Shown here piece after piece: positions 1-9,412 of a stretch of 25,813 nucleotides of DNA. The DNA is from Apostichopus leukothele. Its lineage: Eukaryota > Echinodermata > Holothuroidea > Aspidochirotida > Stichopodidae. Under the pieces are notes generated by a model. That model worked only from the letters and a program-made list of their open reading frames with translations, was not told where the DNA came from and made no database searches. The stretch's first letter is position 1. Every line of letters starts with the position of its first letter. The stretch is taken from NCBI GenBank assembly GCA_010014835.2, contig JAAAKB020000021.1, positions 1,217,085-1,242,897 of the forward strand. Direction: 5' to 3'. The position numbers and the translations under genes were made by a program.

Positions 1-317
1 AAGGTTGGTGAGTTGTAAATAAATTTGATGCCTGCGACTCCCTACATGTTGTCGCCGGAAACTCTTTGTTTAATAGGGGTATTAAACATTTGACCCCCCC
101 CCCCCGGCAAAAAAAATCATCTTCACTATTTTAAATGAAACTTGACTTCAGTCTTGCTAATAACCTACAATGTGAGGGGGGACCGGCGTCAAGGACCCTA
201 ATAATTTGCAAAGGAATAGTATGCAAATAGGACTCATAAATTAACGATTTGAGATCCGAGTAATTTGGAGGAAGGTGGGGAAGAGGGCGGAGCAAATGCT
301 ACAAAACATTTCTAAAA

Positions 318-960
318 TGCAGGACCTTCCATGAACTTCATTCTCTGGACCTCTGCCATCAGGTGCCCTTAAGCAGGCCCCTTAAATCCATGCATCATGG
401 ACGTAGACGTGGCGCAGCTATGCAATAGGGTATCGTTTAGCACCGTTGAACATTAGTTTGATGCCTGCCCCCAGACACCCCGCCCCACACACCCCAGCCC
501 GAAAATTTGGTGATCCTGAACATTTCAACGAAAAGTTACATTAGTATCGAATTCTAAGAGCATCATGGGCATCAAGAGTATCACCACACTTGTAGCATAC
601 GAGTACAACAGTACGAATGCTAGTACAACTAGTACTCTAATGCAGTGGTATATGAGGACGCGTACGAGTACAAAGCGATAGTAAGAGTACATAATAGTGC
701 ACTATATATTATCTATCTTAGATTTTCCAATATAATTATTTAGGTCCGGGAGCTCTGGAAAGGGGAATGTTTCACAAAGTTGTAAATTTCAGGAACTTCC
801 ATGAACTTCATATACCCTGGACCTCTACCAGGGCTTCGCCCTCGACCCAGGCCACCCAGGCCACTTAAATCCATGCCTCAGGGATGTAGTCGTGGTGCAG
901 CCTTGCAGTAGATTGATCGATTCACACGTTGAATATTGGTCTGACGTCTACACTTCTCTC
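318..960. repeat. Diverged direct (tandem-like) repeats, unit about 470 bp
   Basis: Two diverged copies of the same unit lie at roughly 318-480 and 788-960. Shared blocks in the same order include TTCCATGAACTTCAT (327 and 797), CTTAAATCCATGC (381 and 864), GTAGxCGTGGxGCAGC, and TTGAAxATT followed by TxTGAxG (446 and 929). A later shared block around GTAxCATACGAGTA (592 and 1009) shows the repeat continues past 1000. TTTGATGCCTGC at position 24 matches the same motif at 457, so an earlier copy is probably cut by the window edge. Spacing varies from about 420 to 480 bp because of indels. No coding potential is seen. The family is not one I can name; the divergence says it is not young. Confidence 0.7.
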
Positions 961-1039
961 TTTGCCTTGAGTACGTCGTGTGCGAGTACAAATATCATAG
1001 CCTCGATAGTATCATACGAGTAAGAACTTGAAGCAAAGA

Positions 1040-1790
1040 CAAAAGAGGAACTATCGTATCATAAGATGTTTTTCATTTTAATATCTTTTCTACATGCGAT
1101 GCTATTGTCAAATAATAATAATAATAATATAAAAAAAACAGGGGGAAAAAGCCCTGCGAAGAAAGATGACGCGTTAAAGATAAGCTTGGGATGCTACTTC
1201 CTGCACATGGTTAGGTTAATAGCGATAGGTCAAAGGTCAGAGATGAAGGGGTCGAGGAGGGAACACGATTTGTATGCCGTTTTCGTTGCAATAAAAGTTT
1301 ACGAGGAGTTCGTGACTTCTAAGCTAACTGACAAATCATGATGTACTATTTTTTTTTTTGGGGGGGGGGGAGCTTTTTGTTTCATCTAATTTCTCTGTTT
1401 TAATAATGAGAAGTTTGCCCGTGAGTCGATGGCGTAGCATCAAATAAAGAGTCTATATATATACCTATGTGTTACAGATCGTTACGAGATCTAAGAAGCG
1501 GATCGAGAATCTAAAGACGATATATATATTACTGAGATAAGTCGATGATAACATTAGCGTATCTGACGATGATAGAACACGACACTGAATGGGTTGAAAA
1601 AACAACGCTATGATTGTGAGCACGTAGTCCCATACCGCAGCACACAGACTAGATGTTTTATAAAGTGCACTCAGTGTGTGGAAGGTAGACTCGACGATGA
1701 ACAGGTTAAAATATCTGCAATATCATGGAAAAAATAGTGAAAATAAGTAATTAGGAAATTGCATGATTGGAGATTCGGTTTGAAGTAAGA
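1040..1790. other. Non-coding stretch with AAT microsatellite and T/G homopolymer
   Basis: No gene is recognised. It holds an (AAT)n run at 1111-1129, a perfect DR1-type site at 1227-1239, and T11 followed directly by G11 at 1349-1370. An ATG-started frame of 91 codons covers 1066-1341. It runs through the AAT repeat (giving an Asn tract), resembles no family I know, and is of a length expected by chance here. Confidence 0.6.
1227..1239 (+). promoter_or_regulatory. Perfect DR1 nuclear-receptor-type site
   Basis: The sequence is AGGTCA-A-AGGTCA, two identical half-sites in direct orientation separated by one base. In animals this is the preferred layout for HNF4, COUP-TF and RXR dimers. It lies about 8 kb upstream of FoxF, so any link to that gene is speculative. 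Its exactness is seen directly; binding is inferred. Confidence 0.4.
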
Positions 1791-1795
1791 TACGA

Positions 1796-1945
1796 CAGGG
1801 GAAGGGAGGGAGTGCCGGGACGAGGGGTGGGTGGCGTGGAATTGAAATGATGGGAGACGGGGAAGGGGTGGGGAAGGAGACGCAAAATGCGATGGGGTGG
1901 GGAAAGAGACGGGGAAGGTGTGGGGAAGGAAAGGTGGGTGAGTGA
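1796..1945 (+). repeat. G-rich minisatellite-like tract, G-quadruplex-capable
   Basis: A purine- and G-rich tract with loosely repeated phrases such as GACGGGGAAGG and GGTGGGGAAGGAGA. At 1797-1818 four runs of three or more G are separated by short loops (GGGGAAGGGAGGGAGTGCCGGG class), which fits a G-quadruplex motif. The reverse-strand open frame across it (Pro/Ser/Thr-rich) is a low-complexity artefact. Confidence 0.6.
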
Positions 1946-2183
1946 TTCTTGATACAAAGACGGATAGAAGATGGTAAAAACTTTGCAGTTTAAAAACTTA
2001 CCTTATCCGACATCGATTGCAGTAATAGACAACTGCAATGAGAGATTCGTTAACAAAACAAAACTTCACTTTTTGATTGATACTATTAAGAATAAGTGTC
2101 TGCAACATGAAATTAGAATCATCGCCCGCTCAAACAGGTTCATTTGGGAGGGTGATTTGATTTCATCAAATGCGATGTTATAG

Positions 2184-2262
2184 CAGGGCTGGAGGACTTG
2201 AGTCTGGACTCGGACCTGGCTCGGCAGTTAGCGCGGACTGGAACTCGGAGCCGAGTCCAGAC
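2184..2262. mobile_element. Possible hAT-like terminus with internal hairpin
   Basis: CAGGGCTGG at 2184 has the CAGGG form of hAT transposon ends. It is followed by a hairpin with perfect 12-bp arms: GTCTGGACTCGG (2202-2213) pairs with CCGAGTCCAGAC (2251-2262). The block is more GC-rich than its surroundings. No matching opposite end and no 8-bp target duplication was found, so this may be a solo fragment or only a GC-rich hairpin. Confidence 0.25.
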
Positions 2263-3962
2263 GAGTACGCCCCGTTGTTCACATGGTTAAACAGTTTTGG
2301 TTAATGTTAGCATCATCTAATTACCAGCATCCTGAAAACTCACGGTATCTCCTATAAAAGAACAAGCATAGGCCTATATGTATATTCAATCATTCTTAGT
2401 TTTGTCCACTTTATCGGTAGGTTCGCTAAAAATTTACCAGAACATTAACAAAATTTCCAAAATATTAGTGTCTGAACCCTACACGATACTTTCAACAGTC
2501 GATATGATTTCCAGATATATTGAGAACGGACAAATATTTTATATAGTTTGACCATTGATGACCTCAATGTAGATTTCTCCTTCAATAAGGAAAAGGAGGC
2601 TGTGGAGGAGGGGGTAATACCGCTGCAAATTCCATTTGCAAATAAAAACAAAAATAAGTATTAAGTCTAACATAGTTAAATATTTGCTTTCCTCAATATG
2701 TAGGAGGTACTAAGTGTTTTGTTAACACTTTCAATGTCTGTTATTATGAGCCATACTAATAAAGGATTAATTAGTGGTTTTACTTAATATCAAATACAAG
2801 AAATAATATCGACTTCTCAAGTGTTAATCCTTAAGCCTACTTTCCCACGATCATTCAAGTTGGTTGAGTGGGTTGGTTGGGGTGGGAGTTTGTACTTATG
2901 AAGGGAACCCGAGAAAAATGTCCTTCCATTACTGCATCTCTTGTGCCAGGAGATATCTTTGTTTTATTTTCTGCGAAGTAAATACGGAAGATTGATATGT
3001 GACGGTGGGTGTGGGCGGAGGTAAATCCGAATCTAGAACCAATTTGTGTTTCCTTTAATTGTGTAAGTCACGTCTTCAAAGTCATTGAAACAATTAAACA
3101 AACATTAAAGAGAAACAAATCTTATTATGCTACAAATCGAGCACCTAAGGTTTCTTTTCTGCCGGTAATTTGCTAATCTTACAGATGACATACCGGGTAT
3201 GTCTTGACGTGTCGACGCTTCGTTATGACGCAATGTTTGTTGTCCAGTGTTGTTCGATAAGCAGGAATTAAATATGAATTACCGTGGTCGGTATACGACT
3301 CCATACGTCATGCCTCATATCTATTGCTAACCTGATGGAAAGTACCGTCCGACTAAAACCCACTGAATCAGTGCCGAGGAAATGATAACATGAGAAAGAT
3401 GGAAATGGATTGGACAGGGCTTGAAAATGGATCGAAATAGTCAATGTATAACAACACTCACCTAGATCGTCCCCTTCCCCTTCCCCTCACCCCCCCCCCG
3501 GGGGAGAATGACGGGGTGGACAATATACGATGCTCTTTGTATTACTACGGTAACTGTTTTAGCAAATATAAACTGAAAACTAAAGCAAGCCTACTAAAAT
3601 ACAGAGAAAGTCGGATATTTGGGTGACTAGACTTGTATTGTTCTAGTCTGTGCCTGGATGTACAGGGAAAAGTATATTCCTTTTTAAAGCAGTGTAACCG
3701 GGCTTTAAATTCTTGTGGGTTCATATAGGACGTGTATGTCAGAATATATACCGTACTATTTGTATGGGGGTGGGAGATAGATCTCGTAGTAACCTTAACT
3801 AATCAACAGCATAATTTCGTTCGAAAAAAACAGCAACAATCAAACAAATAAATTGACAAACATAAATAGTAAATCATAAAAAAGTTGTTCACCTCCAGAC
3901 ACTATACTGAGTGAACAGACCAATCATTATCATACGAACATGAAAATTTCTCTTTTTAGAGT

Positions 3963-4010
3963 CAGAGAGTAAGAGATGGAGAGAGGGGGAGAGAGAGAAA
4001 AGGGGAGATG
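3963..4010 (+). repeat. GA-rich simple repeat
   Basis: An imperfect (GA)n tract interrupted by short G runs. It could be bound by GAGA-type factors, but it looks like ordinary simple sequence. Confidence 0.7.
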
Positions 4011-6242
4011 CTTGGTATATCACAGTTGCTTTTAAAGATTATCCAAATTGTCTCCAAATTGTTAAGGGTAGCCTGTAACGTTGCAAGAACGTTTCAAAAT
4101 AATGAACCTTCAGGTCGTCCAGGAATTGAGCCTGCCAAAGGTTCAAACCATTAAAGCTCGTGTCTCTGGTGGAATTGGTGGGTTGAGAGAAGCAATAAAT
4201 TCATACTTGCTGAAGTTCAAGAAGAAAAACAAGGGGGATCGTGTTTTTATTTTTTTATTATTTTTTACTAGATTGTTGTTTCAATGTACCTTATTAGCAT
4301 ATTTGTTAGCAATATACTGATGGGTCATACAGTTTGATGAAATTAAAACTTACATATTTTCAATAGGGAAAGAAGAAATATTGACAATTTGATTCAATCA
4401 AACTATTTTTTTTTAAATATATACCGAATTAAACTCACAGTAAGCTGCTTTAAGCTAGTTTTGACGGGATGTAAAAACTATGAAAAGGGAAGTGTAAACT
4501 GCTCTGAGAATGAAGCGGATATGATCGACGAAATATCAACAGAGATAGGCATAATTCTATCACTAGAAATGGATATGCATTGTGTTTGCATAACACGTTT
4601 TCTTTGCTCACCTGGTTCAGTTCATTAATTCTATAATTAGGTTATTACATATTACATATGCCACGGTATCCCTCCGTATCTCTCTCTCTCTCTACACAGT
4701 TATGTATGTATTGGCTCATACACACATATATCTATATGAAGTCATACTCAGGCAGTGTGTTTCAACATTACTTGTTTTTCGTATCTCTATTGAACAATTT
4801 CCTGTTAGTATGCGGTACAGATCGTGTCAGACTTTGTATGACTAATAGTTAAGGTTACGGGGTAACATTTGACTCAACAGAAAAAAAAAACGTTGAGAAA
4901 TATATACAACGTCAGTTTTGGAAATGGATAATCATGTATGAAGAGTTGCATACATAAGCGTTTCTTGGCTCACGCTGACGACGTTATGTTTCCTTGATTC
5001 CGGCAGAGAAAAATAGAAGAATAATAACAATAACGAGAAAAACAAAAGCTCAGGGGACGCCACGTGATTTGATTTAAAGAGCAGTTGAAATTGACAATCG
5101 ATAAAAAAAAATATATAACAAATTATTATATGGTAATGATTATTCAAAGATTTATAAATAAATAGAGTGGCGATGCTACTGAATGTCAATACTCTGATAA
5201 GAGTACATTGCTGTTGCATGTAGTAGCACTATTGGACTCTATAAGAGGCGGTAAATCTGACATACATGCTACCTTCCACATTTTGAGACAACATAGATTG
5301 GAAAAGAAAACTAGCAAGGAGTCCACTTGGCTATTTGAAGCTCACCATATCCTAAAATTGTCACTTTAAAATTCATCTACAAAACCTTTAAAAAAAAAAT
5401 AATAAAGGAGAATATTATGATTTCAAGCCCCCTCTTGTTGTCCCTTTGTGTCTTCTTAGAAACATTACTTTAACGTTTTTTTTTTAAAGTAGGGGGAGGG
5501 GTGCGGAAGTGGGGGTGGGAGGGGTGTGGTGGGAGGGAATGAATTGAGGTTCTTCACATCAATATTTGCAAGAAGTCACTCACTAAGTTGCCAGCACCAA
5601 GCAATTCAAAACATTGAAGATTTAATTATTGACAATGAAATGTTTATCATAACTTGAAGCGTGATGTCATAGCTCGTTCCATTCATACCTATACAGTTCA
5701 ATATTTAGTGTGTGTTCCTCAGCTTTTGTTTAGAGTAATTATTGTAGTCAGACGTGAACTATTATGGAAATATACTTTGAAAAGACGAAAGTCGAAAAAA
5801 TTCAAGATACAACTGCAACAAGTACGGTACAATACCAATATAATAGACCACACATATTTTTTTCTTTTTAGAAACATGTGAAATAGCCTATCTTTGATAC
5901 CGTCACTGTGGTGCTCTGGTGAGAGGAATTTTCGCGTTCCATATTCTCGTTAGCGGGTTCAGCTTCCAGTTATATGGATTACGTCTGTCACTAAAGATCA
6001 AGAAACCGATTTGACAAAAAAAAAACGAAGAAAAAAAAAGCGATAGAAAAGGGTGATAGCGGTCATGACTGACCTCCCAGGTAACCTAAATGGTCACCAT
6101 AGATGAGAAACTTTCCCACTTGACATCGATCAGTGAAAATATAGACGTGGTATTTTTCAGGATAACATCTCAAATCACTAAGAAGCTCGCATCATATTTC
6201 TAGAATTTGACAGTTTAAAGTCTCTGCCCATACAAGCATTCT

Positions 6243-6263
6243 TTCTTCTTCTTCTTCTTCTTC
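6243..6263 (+). repeat. (TTC)7 microsatellite
   Basis: Seven perfect TTC units, followed by further pyrimidine-rich sequence. Confidence 0.85.
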
Positions 6264-6835
6264 TCTTTGTTTTTCCCTTCTTTCCAAAAAGGACCCATCT
6301 CTTTTTGACCTGTCGATAAATGCGGGTTCAAAAACCACCGACCACGATGATATGGCCACAATTCATAAAAAGTGACCAGTAATTTTGTCCTAGCATGTGG
6401 GAAACGCCAATAGCATTGCGTGGGGGTGATAAATTAGTGAAATTTGTAAATTGGCACAAAATGGAAAAGGAACAGGAAAAGAAAATGAAGCAGAATAAAG
6501 TTCAAGAAATCGTTCAACGTCTTCTTTTTACTAACTTTTAATGCTTGTTTTGTGGTCAACGTTATATAGAGCTCGATTTGGGAAAGGTTTCTCAACAGCT
6601 TTTCCAAGAATGACAAGTTGTCAAAACTGACAAACCAAAAAAAAAAAGGGGGAAACACAAGGAAAGTTGAACAACAAAAAGAAGTAACAAAGCAAGGAAA
6701 AATGATGAATAGTTTTCAAAAATGTGATCTCTAAAGTACGTTAAACTATATTTTGCTGTTTTACGAAATACGTTTTCGTACATAGGCCTATACTTAATTG
6801 TGTACTTGAAACACTTTATTGCACCTATACATATT

Positions 6836-7331
6836 CAGCCCCACCCCCCCTCCCTTAAGAAAAATGATAAAAATAAATAATAATAATTGTAGACTATAAA
6901 CTCGTACAAATCCGAACATTGTCTCATTCGGCGTGGTGATGTGAACCCAGCAGTACAATTTGTTTTCAAATAGTGATAATTCACTCTTTTAGATTGATTT
7001 AGTATGATCACTCTTTCAAGGAGTGATATCAGACTTCTCTTAATAGAATGAATGAATGAATGCATATTTACTTTAGTGACAGTATACTCACTAATTTTAG
7101 AGCAATGTTGACCTGACGACATCACCCGTTGATCATAGTGAACCTTCACTCCTTTCATTAAAGCGTGATCAACCGTGGACAATCTAAAAATGAGTAAAAC
7201 TTCACTATTTGAAAAAAAAAAATACTGAATGGTTCACATCACCACGCCGAATGAGATAATGTTTGGATTTGTGTACGGGTTTATAGTCTACATTATTATC
7301 ATCATTTTTTAGGAGGGGGGGGAGGGGGCTG
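6836..7331. mobile_element. Foldback / MITE-like element with long inverted arms
   Basis: A 496-bp unit made of two imperfect inverted arms, about 6836-7026 and 7147-7331, around a loop of about 120 bp. The outer ends are CAGCCCC and GGGGCTG. Inside the arms GTAGACTATAAAC (6889-6901) pairs with GTTTATAGTCTAC (7279-7291). The 25 bases at 6923-6947 pair perfectly with 7231-7255. AGATTG (6991-6996) pairs with CAATCT (7180-7185), and TGATCA (7005-7010) with TGATCA (7166-7171). Poly-C and poly-G blocks near the ends also pair. No clear target-site duplication was found and no transposase is present, so the superfamily is open; a non-autonomous DNA transposon of foldback type is the best reading. 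The 115-codon reverse-strand frame across the left half is not a gene. Confidence 0.8.
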
Positions 7332-8215
7332 CACAGGAAATATATGTAGCCTATATAATAACACTAAAATATTTTACAAGATTTCGGTCATTTACAATAT
7401 AGATCATTGTGTTCATTACCCGCTGACCGCTATATGTTTGACTTAGCCATATCAAAAGATGAATTCTAAGTTTAAAGGTGGAAATTACTTATTATATACT
7501 ATTTCTTATATACTTATTATATACTATATATACCAGTATATATAGTATATTTTATACTATATATACCAATGGTATCCAAAGGGTACCAACTTCCTGCATG
7601 CACTATGAGGATTTGAGTGTTCGTGGCCAGTTTGAGACATTGAGAACTGTCACATTAGACAAGTGTGTCTCAGTGCATGGAACTGTACTTTAACATTACT
7701 TTGAGGTTGCCCAACAAAATATGTGCCAGAGCTTGTGTATGAATGCATATTCTAGCATATTCTGGTGATGGGAGGGGTGGGGGGGGGGAGGGGGATATTA
7801 ATAAAATTTGAAAGCAAACTGTTTCGAATTCTGTGTCGGACATGCATTTTTGTTTTGTGACTTTAAATTTGATCTCATTATCAACTCAATTGAACACAGG
7901 GCAACATATACAGGACCTGTTATTTAAGGAACTTTAAGGAATCTTATGACACTTTATTCTTATCCTACAACGCTTCGATCAGGACAGTAAAGTGTATATT
8001 GTTCGAAGCTAACGCTGTCTGGTGTTTTTCCCCCAAAGGTGCACTTAGCTGTTAATTTACCTCAACGGTTATATACGGCCCGATTTGCAGGAAGTATTTC
8101 ATGCAGCCTATTCGCGTTAAAACATATAATATGCTAACAGATGTGTTGAAATAGCCACAAAAACACATTACATTGAGAATTTTCTGATTCTTTAAAACAA
8201 TTGCCATTGATAATT
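7332..8215. other. Non-coding spacer upstream of FoxF
   Basis: No gene is recognised. It contains an AT-rich palindrome (7519-7550) and a long G-rich run around 7768-7795. Open frames are short and AT-biased. Confidence 0.6.
7519..7550. repeat. Perfect AT-rich palindrome
   Basis: Arms of 15 bp (7519-7533 and 7536-7550) are exact reverse complements with a 2-base spacer. The sequence is nearly all A/T and is flanked by further copies of the ATATACTATATATAC phrase (one near 7553-7567). It looks like expanded simple sequence able to extrude a cruciform, not a named element. Confidence 0.75.
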
Positions 8216-8216
8216 G

Positions 8217-8225
8217 GTAAACAAA
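8217..8225 (+). promoter_or_regulatory. Forkhead consensus site
   Basis: GTAAACAAA matches the forkhead core RYAAAYA exactly. It sits about 1.2 kb before the FoxF start and about 70 bp from a DR2 site, so it could serve self-regulation by FoxF or input from FoxA-like factors. The motif is short and common, so it is suggestive only. Confidence 0.3.
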
Positions 8226-8293
8226 AAAGTTATCCTTAATACCATTTATGAACCATAAAAGAAACATATAAAAATATATGAATTTATTCAGTG

Positions 8294-8310
8294 TCAAGGT
8301 CACGAGGTCA
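8294..8310 (+). promoter_or_regulatory. ERRE plus perfect DR2 nuclear-receptor-type site
   Basis: AGGTCA-CG-AGGTCA at 8297-8310 is a perfect direct repeat with 2-base spacing, the class used by RAR/RXR and some orphan receptors. The first half-site is extended as TCAAGGTCA (8294-8302), the monomer site of ERR/SF1-type receptors. It lies about 1.1 kb upstream of the FoxF start codon. The match is seen; receptor use is inferred. Confidence 0.45.
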
Positions 8311-8462
8311 CACTACATGAAGGAAATCGTTGGATCGGATTGAATTGCATTAAGTGGCTGTAAGTGGTTCCGTTGGTTCTGACCCTAGTCGCCCGCTCAA
8401 CTCATCCGTATCCTGATCACATGCAACCTGAATTAATACTACTATCATGCCTATATAGTGTA

Positions 8463-8500
8463 TACCTACCTACCTACCTTCCTAGCTACCTGCCTGCCTG
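8463..8500 (+). repeat. Imperfect (TACC/TGCC)n microsatellite
   Basis: Tetranucleotide TACC units grade into CTGCC units, with interruptions (TTCC, AGCT) in the middle. Open frames through it (Tyr/Leu/Pro-rich) are low-complexity artefacts. Confidence 0.8.
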
Positions 8501-8539
8501 TCGTGTACCACTGCTATATCCTCAATGCGCTGAAACGGC

Positions 8540-8565
8540 TGATTGGCATATGTGACGCATGCGCA
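8540..8565. promoter_or_regulatory. Inverted CCAAT (NF-Y) with NRF1-like palindrome
   Basis: TGATTGGCA at 8540-8548 is an inverted CCAAT box in good NF-Y context. GACGCATGCGCA at 8554-8565 is close to the NRF1 palindrome, differing at its outer bases. The pairing resembles promoter-proximal sites of animal genes and may mark an upstream promoter. No initiator or TATA element confirms this. Confidence 0.25.
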
Positions 8566-8850
8566 GAGGGGGAAGGATTCCCCCCTTCGACCATATGTGC
8601 TAAGAAACATTTATCTTATAATATGGTTATGTATGAGAAGCCTATTGTTGACGGAACCTCACGCAGACTTTTTTTCTTACGACCAAAGTGTGTAACGGTA
8701 AACTTACCCCTTACAGGTCACCCGTAGAAACGAGGAGAGACCTTGAAAAACTTTTCCGAACGAATTACGGGTTGTTTGAAGGAGAGAGACTGTCATATTT
8801 CAGTTGTATCGGTGGTATAAATGGTTGCATCGGTATCCAGAACGAAGGTT

Positions 8851-8892
8851 TATATATGTATATATGTATATATACATACATATATATATATC
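8851..8892. repeat. AT-rich imperfect palindromic simple repeat
   Basis: TATATATGTA-type units run into their own complement (TATACATACATATA), giving a near-palindrome of about 40 bp just upstream of the GLI-type site. Confidence 0.65.
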
Positions 8893-8950
8893 CGTGGTTT
8901 TCTCTGTTTTCCCCCTGGATTAGAAAAGAAAAAAATCTGAAGGTCAAAGG

Positions 8951-8959
8951 GACCACCCA
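8951..8959 (-). promoter_or_regulatory. Exact GLI/Ci (Hedgehog effector) consensus site
   Basis: GACCACCCA on the + strand (TGGGTGGTC on the -) is the full 9-base GLI consensus with no mismatch. It lies 453 bases before the candidate FoxF start codon at 9413. I found no other exact copy in the window. FoxF genes respond to Hedgehog signalling in vertebrates, so an exact GLI site near a FoxF promoter is a strong candidate regulatory element. AGGTCAAAGG directly precedes it, giving a degenerate DR1-like neighbour. Occupancy is not shown. Confidence 0.55.
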
Positions 8960-9354
8960 TTGAATCCCGCCCCTGATGACTTTATATATTCGATCATTGT
9001 GGTAGATGGGTTTTGAGGAACGACAAAAAAATTAAAACGAGGATCGCTTGTTCCAGCTGACATTACAAAGGCGTTATCTTTTTGCCAAAGTTTGCCTGGA
9101 GGTAGCGGAAAGCATTCGTCCACGGGACAACATCTTTGAAGTGCGGTCATTAAAGCCTGTTAACCTATTACACTTTTCGCCATTTGTATATCCTTGTTTC
9201 ATGCATCGTGTCGTCCAGCCTAATTGACCAGCTATGCTGTACTAGCACGCGTTTATTTAAACTTCTTTCTTTTTCTCTTCCAACAACAATCGAGCTTCTT
9301 TTTTTTTTGTTTAACCCTTCGCTGACAAAGAGGTTTACTAGTGTGTATATTTGG

Positions 9355-9385
9355 ATGTATACGGATGTTTAGGTTTTTGATTTAA
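9355..9385 (+). other. Two short overlapping upstream ORFs in the FoxF leader
   Basis: If transcription starts upstream of 9355, the leader carries two tiny reading frames just before the FoxF start. One is ATG at 9355 ending with TAG at 9370-9372 (5 codons); the other is ATG at 9365 ending with TAA at 9383-9385 (6 codons). The second stop is also the in-frame stop that bounds the FoxF frame upstream. Such frames often dampen translation, but the transcription start is unknown. Confidence 0.35.
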
Positions 9386-9412
9386 AGTTTGATTATATAC
9401 AAGACATCGTCA

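Larger units (their letters stand above)
2270..6835. other. Non-coding upstream spacer, no gene seen
   Basis: About 4.5 kb without a recognisable gene. It contains a C-run/G-run junction near 3488-3505, a GA-rich tract at 3963-4010, a G-rich run at 5493-5538 and a (TTC)7 microsatellite at 6243-6263. Open frames here are short (under 100 codons), lie on both strands and are AT-rich, resembling no protein family. Undetected regulatory elements or fragments of old repeats cannot be excluded. Confidence 0.6.

Noticed and set aside
1066-1341. 91-codon ATG frame with hydrophobic start as a secreted protein
   Set aside because: Length is expected by chance in AT-rich DNA, it crosses an AAT microsatellite, and nothing in it is recognisable.
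1751-1957. Pro/Ser-rich reverse-strand frame
   Set aside because: Translation of a G-rich simple tract; low-complexity artefact.
6835-7182. 115-codon reverse-strand frame as a gene
   Set aside because: It lies inside the left arm and loop of the foldback element and has no protein family features.
7519-7550. Perfect palindrome as a microRNA precursor
   Set aside because: Arms are only 15 bp, almost purely A/T and part of a repeated AT phrase, with a two-base loop unsuited to a precursor.
8566-8585. Small GGGGGAA/TTCCCCC hairpin as a terminator or RNA element
   Set aside because: Only seven base pairs around three bases in a eukaryotic spacer; no supporting context.
9389-9412. FoxF frame extended upstream to a TTG at 9389
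   Set aside because: TTG is not a credible start for a nuclear animal gene; the first ATG in frame is 9413.
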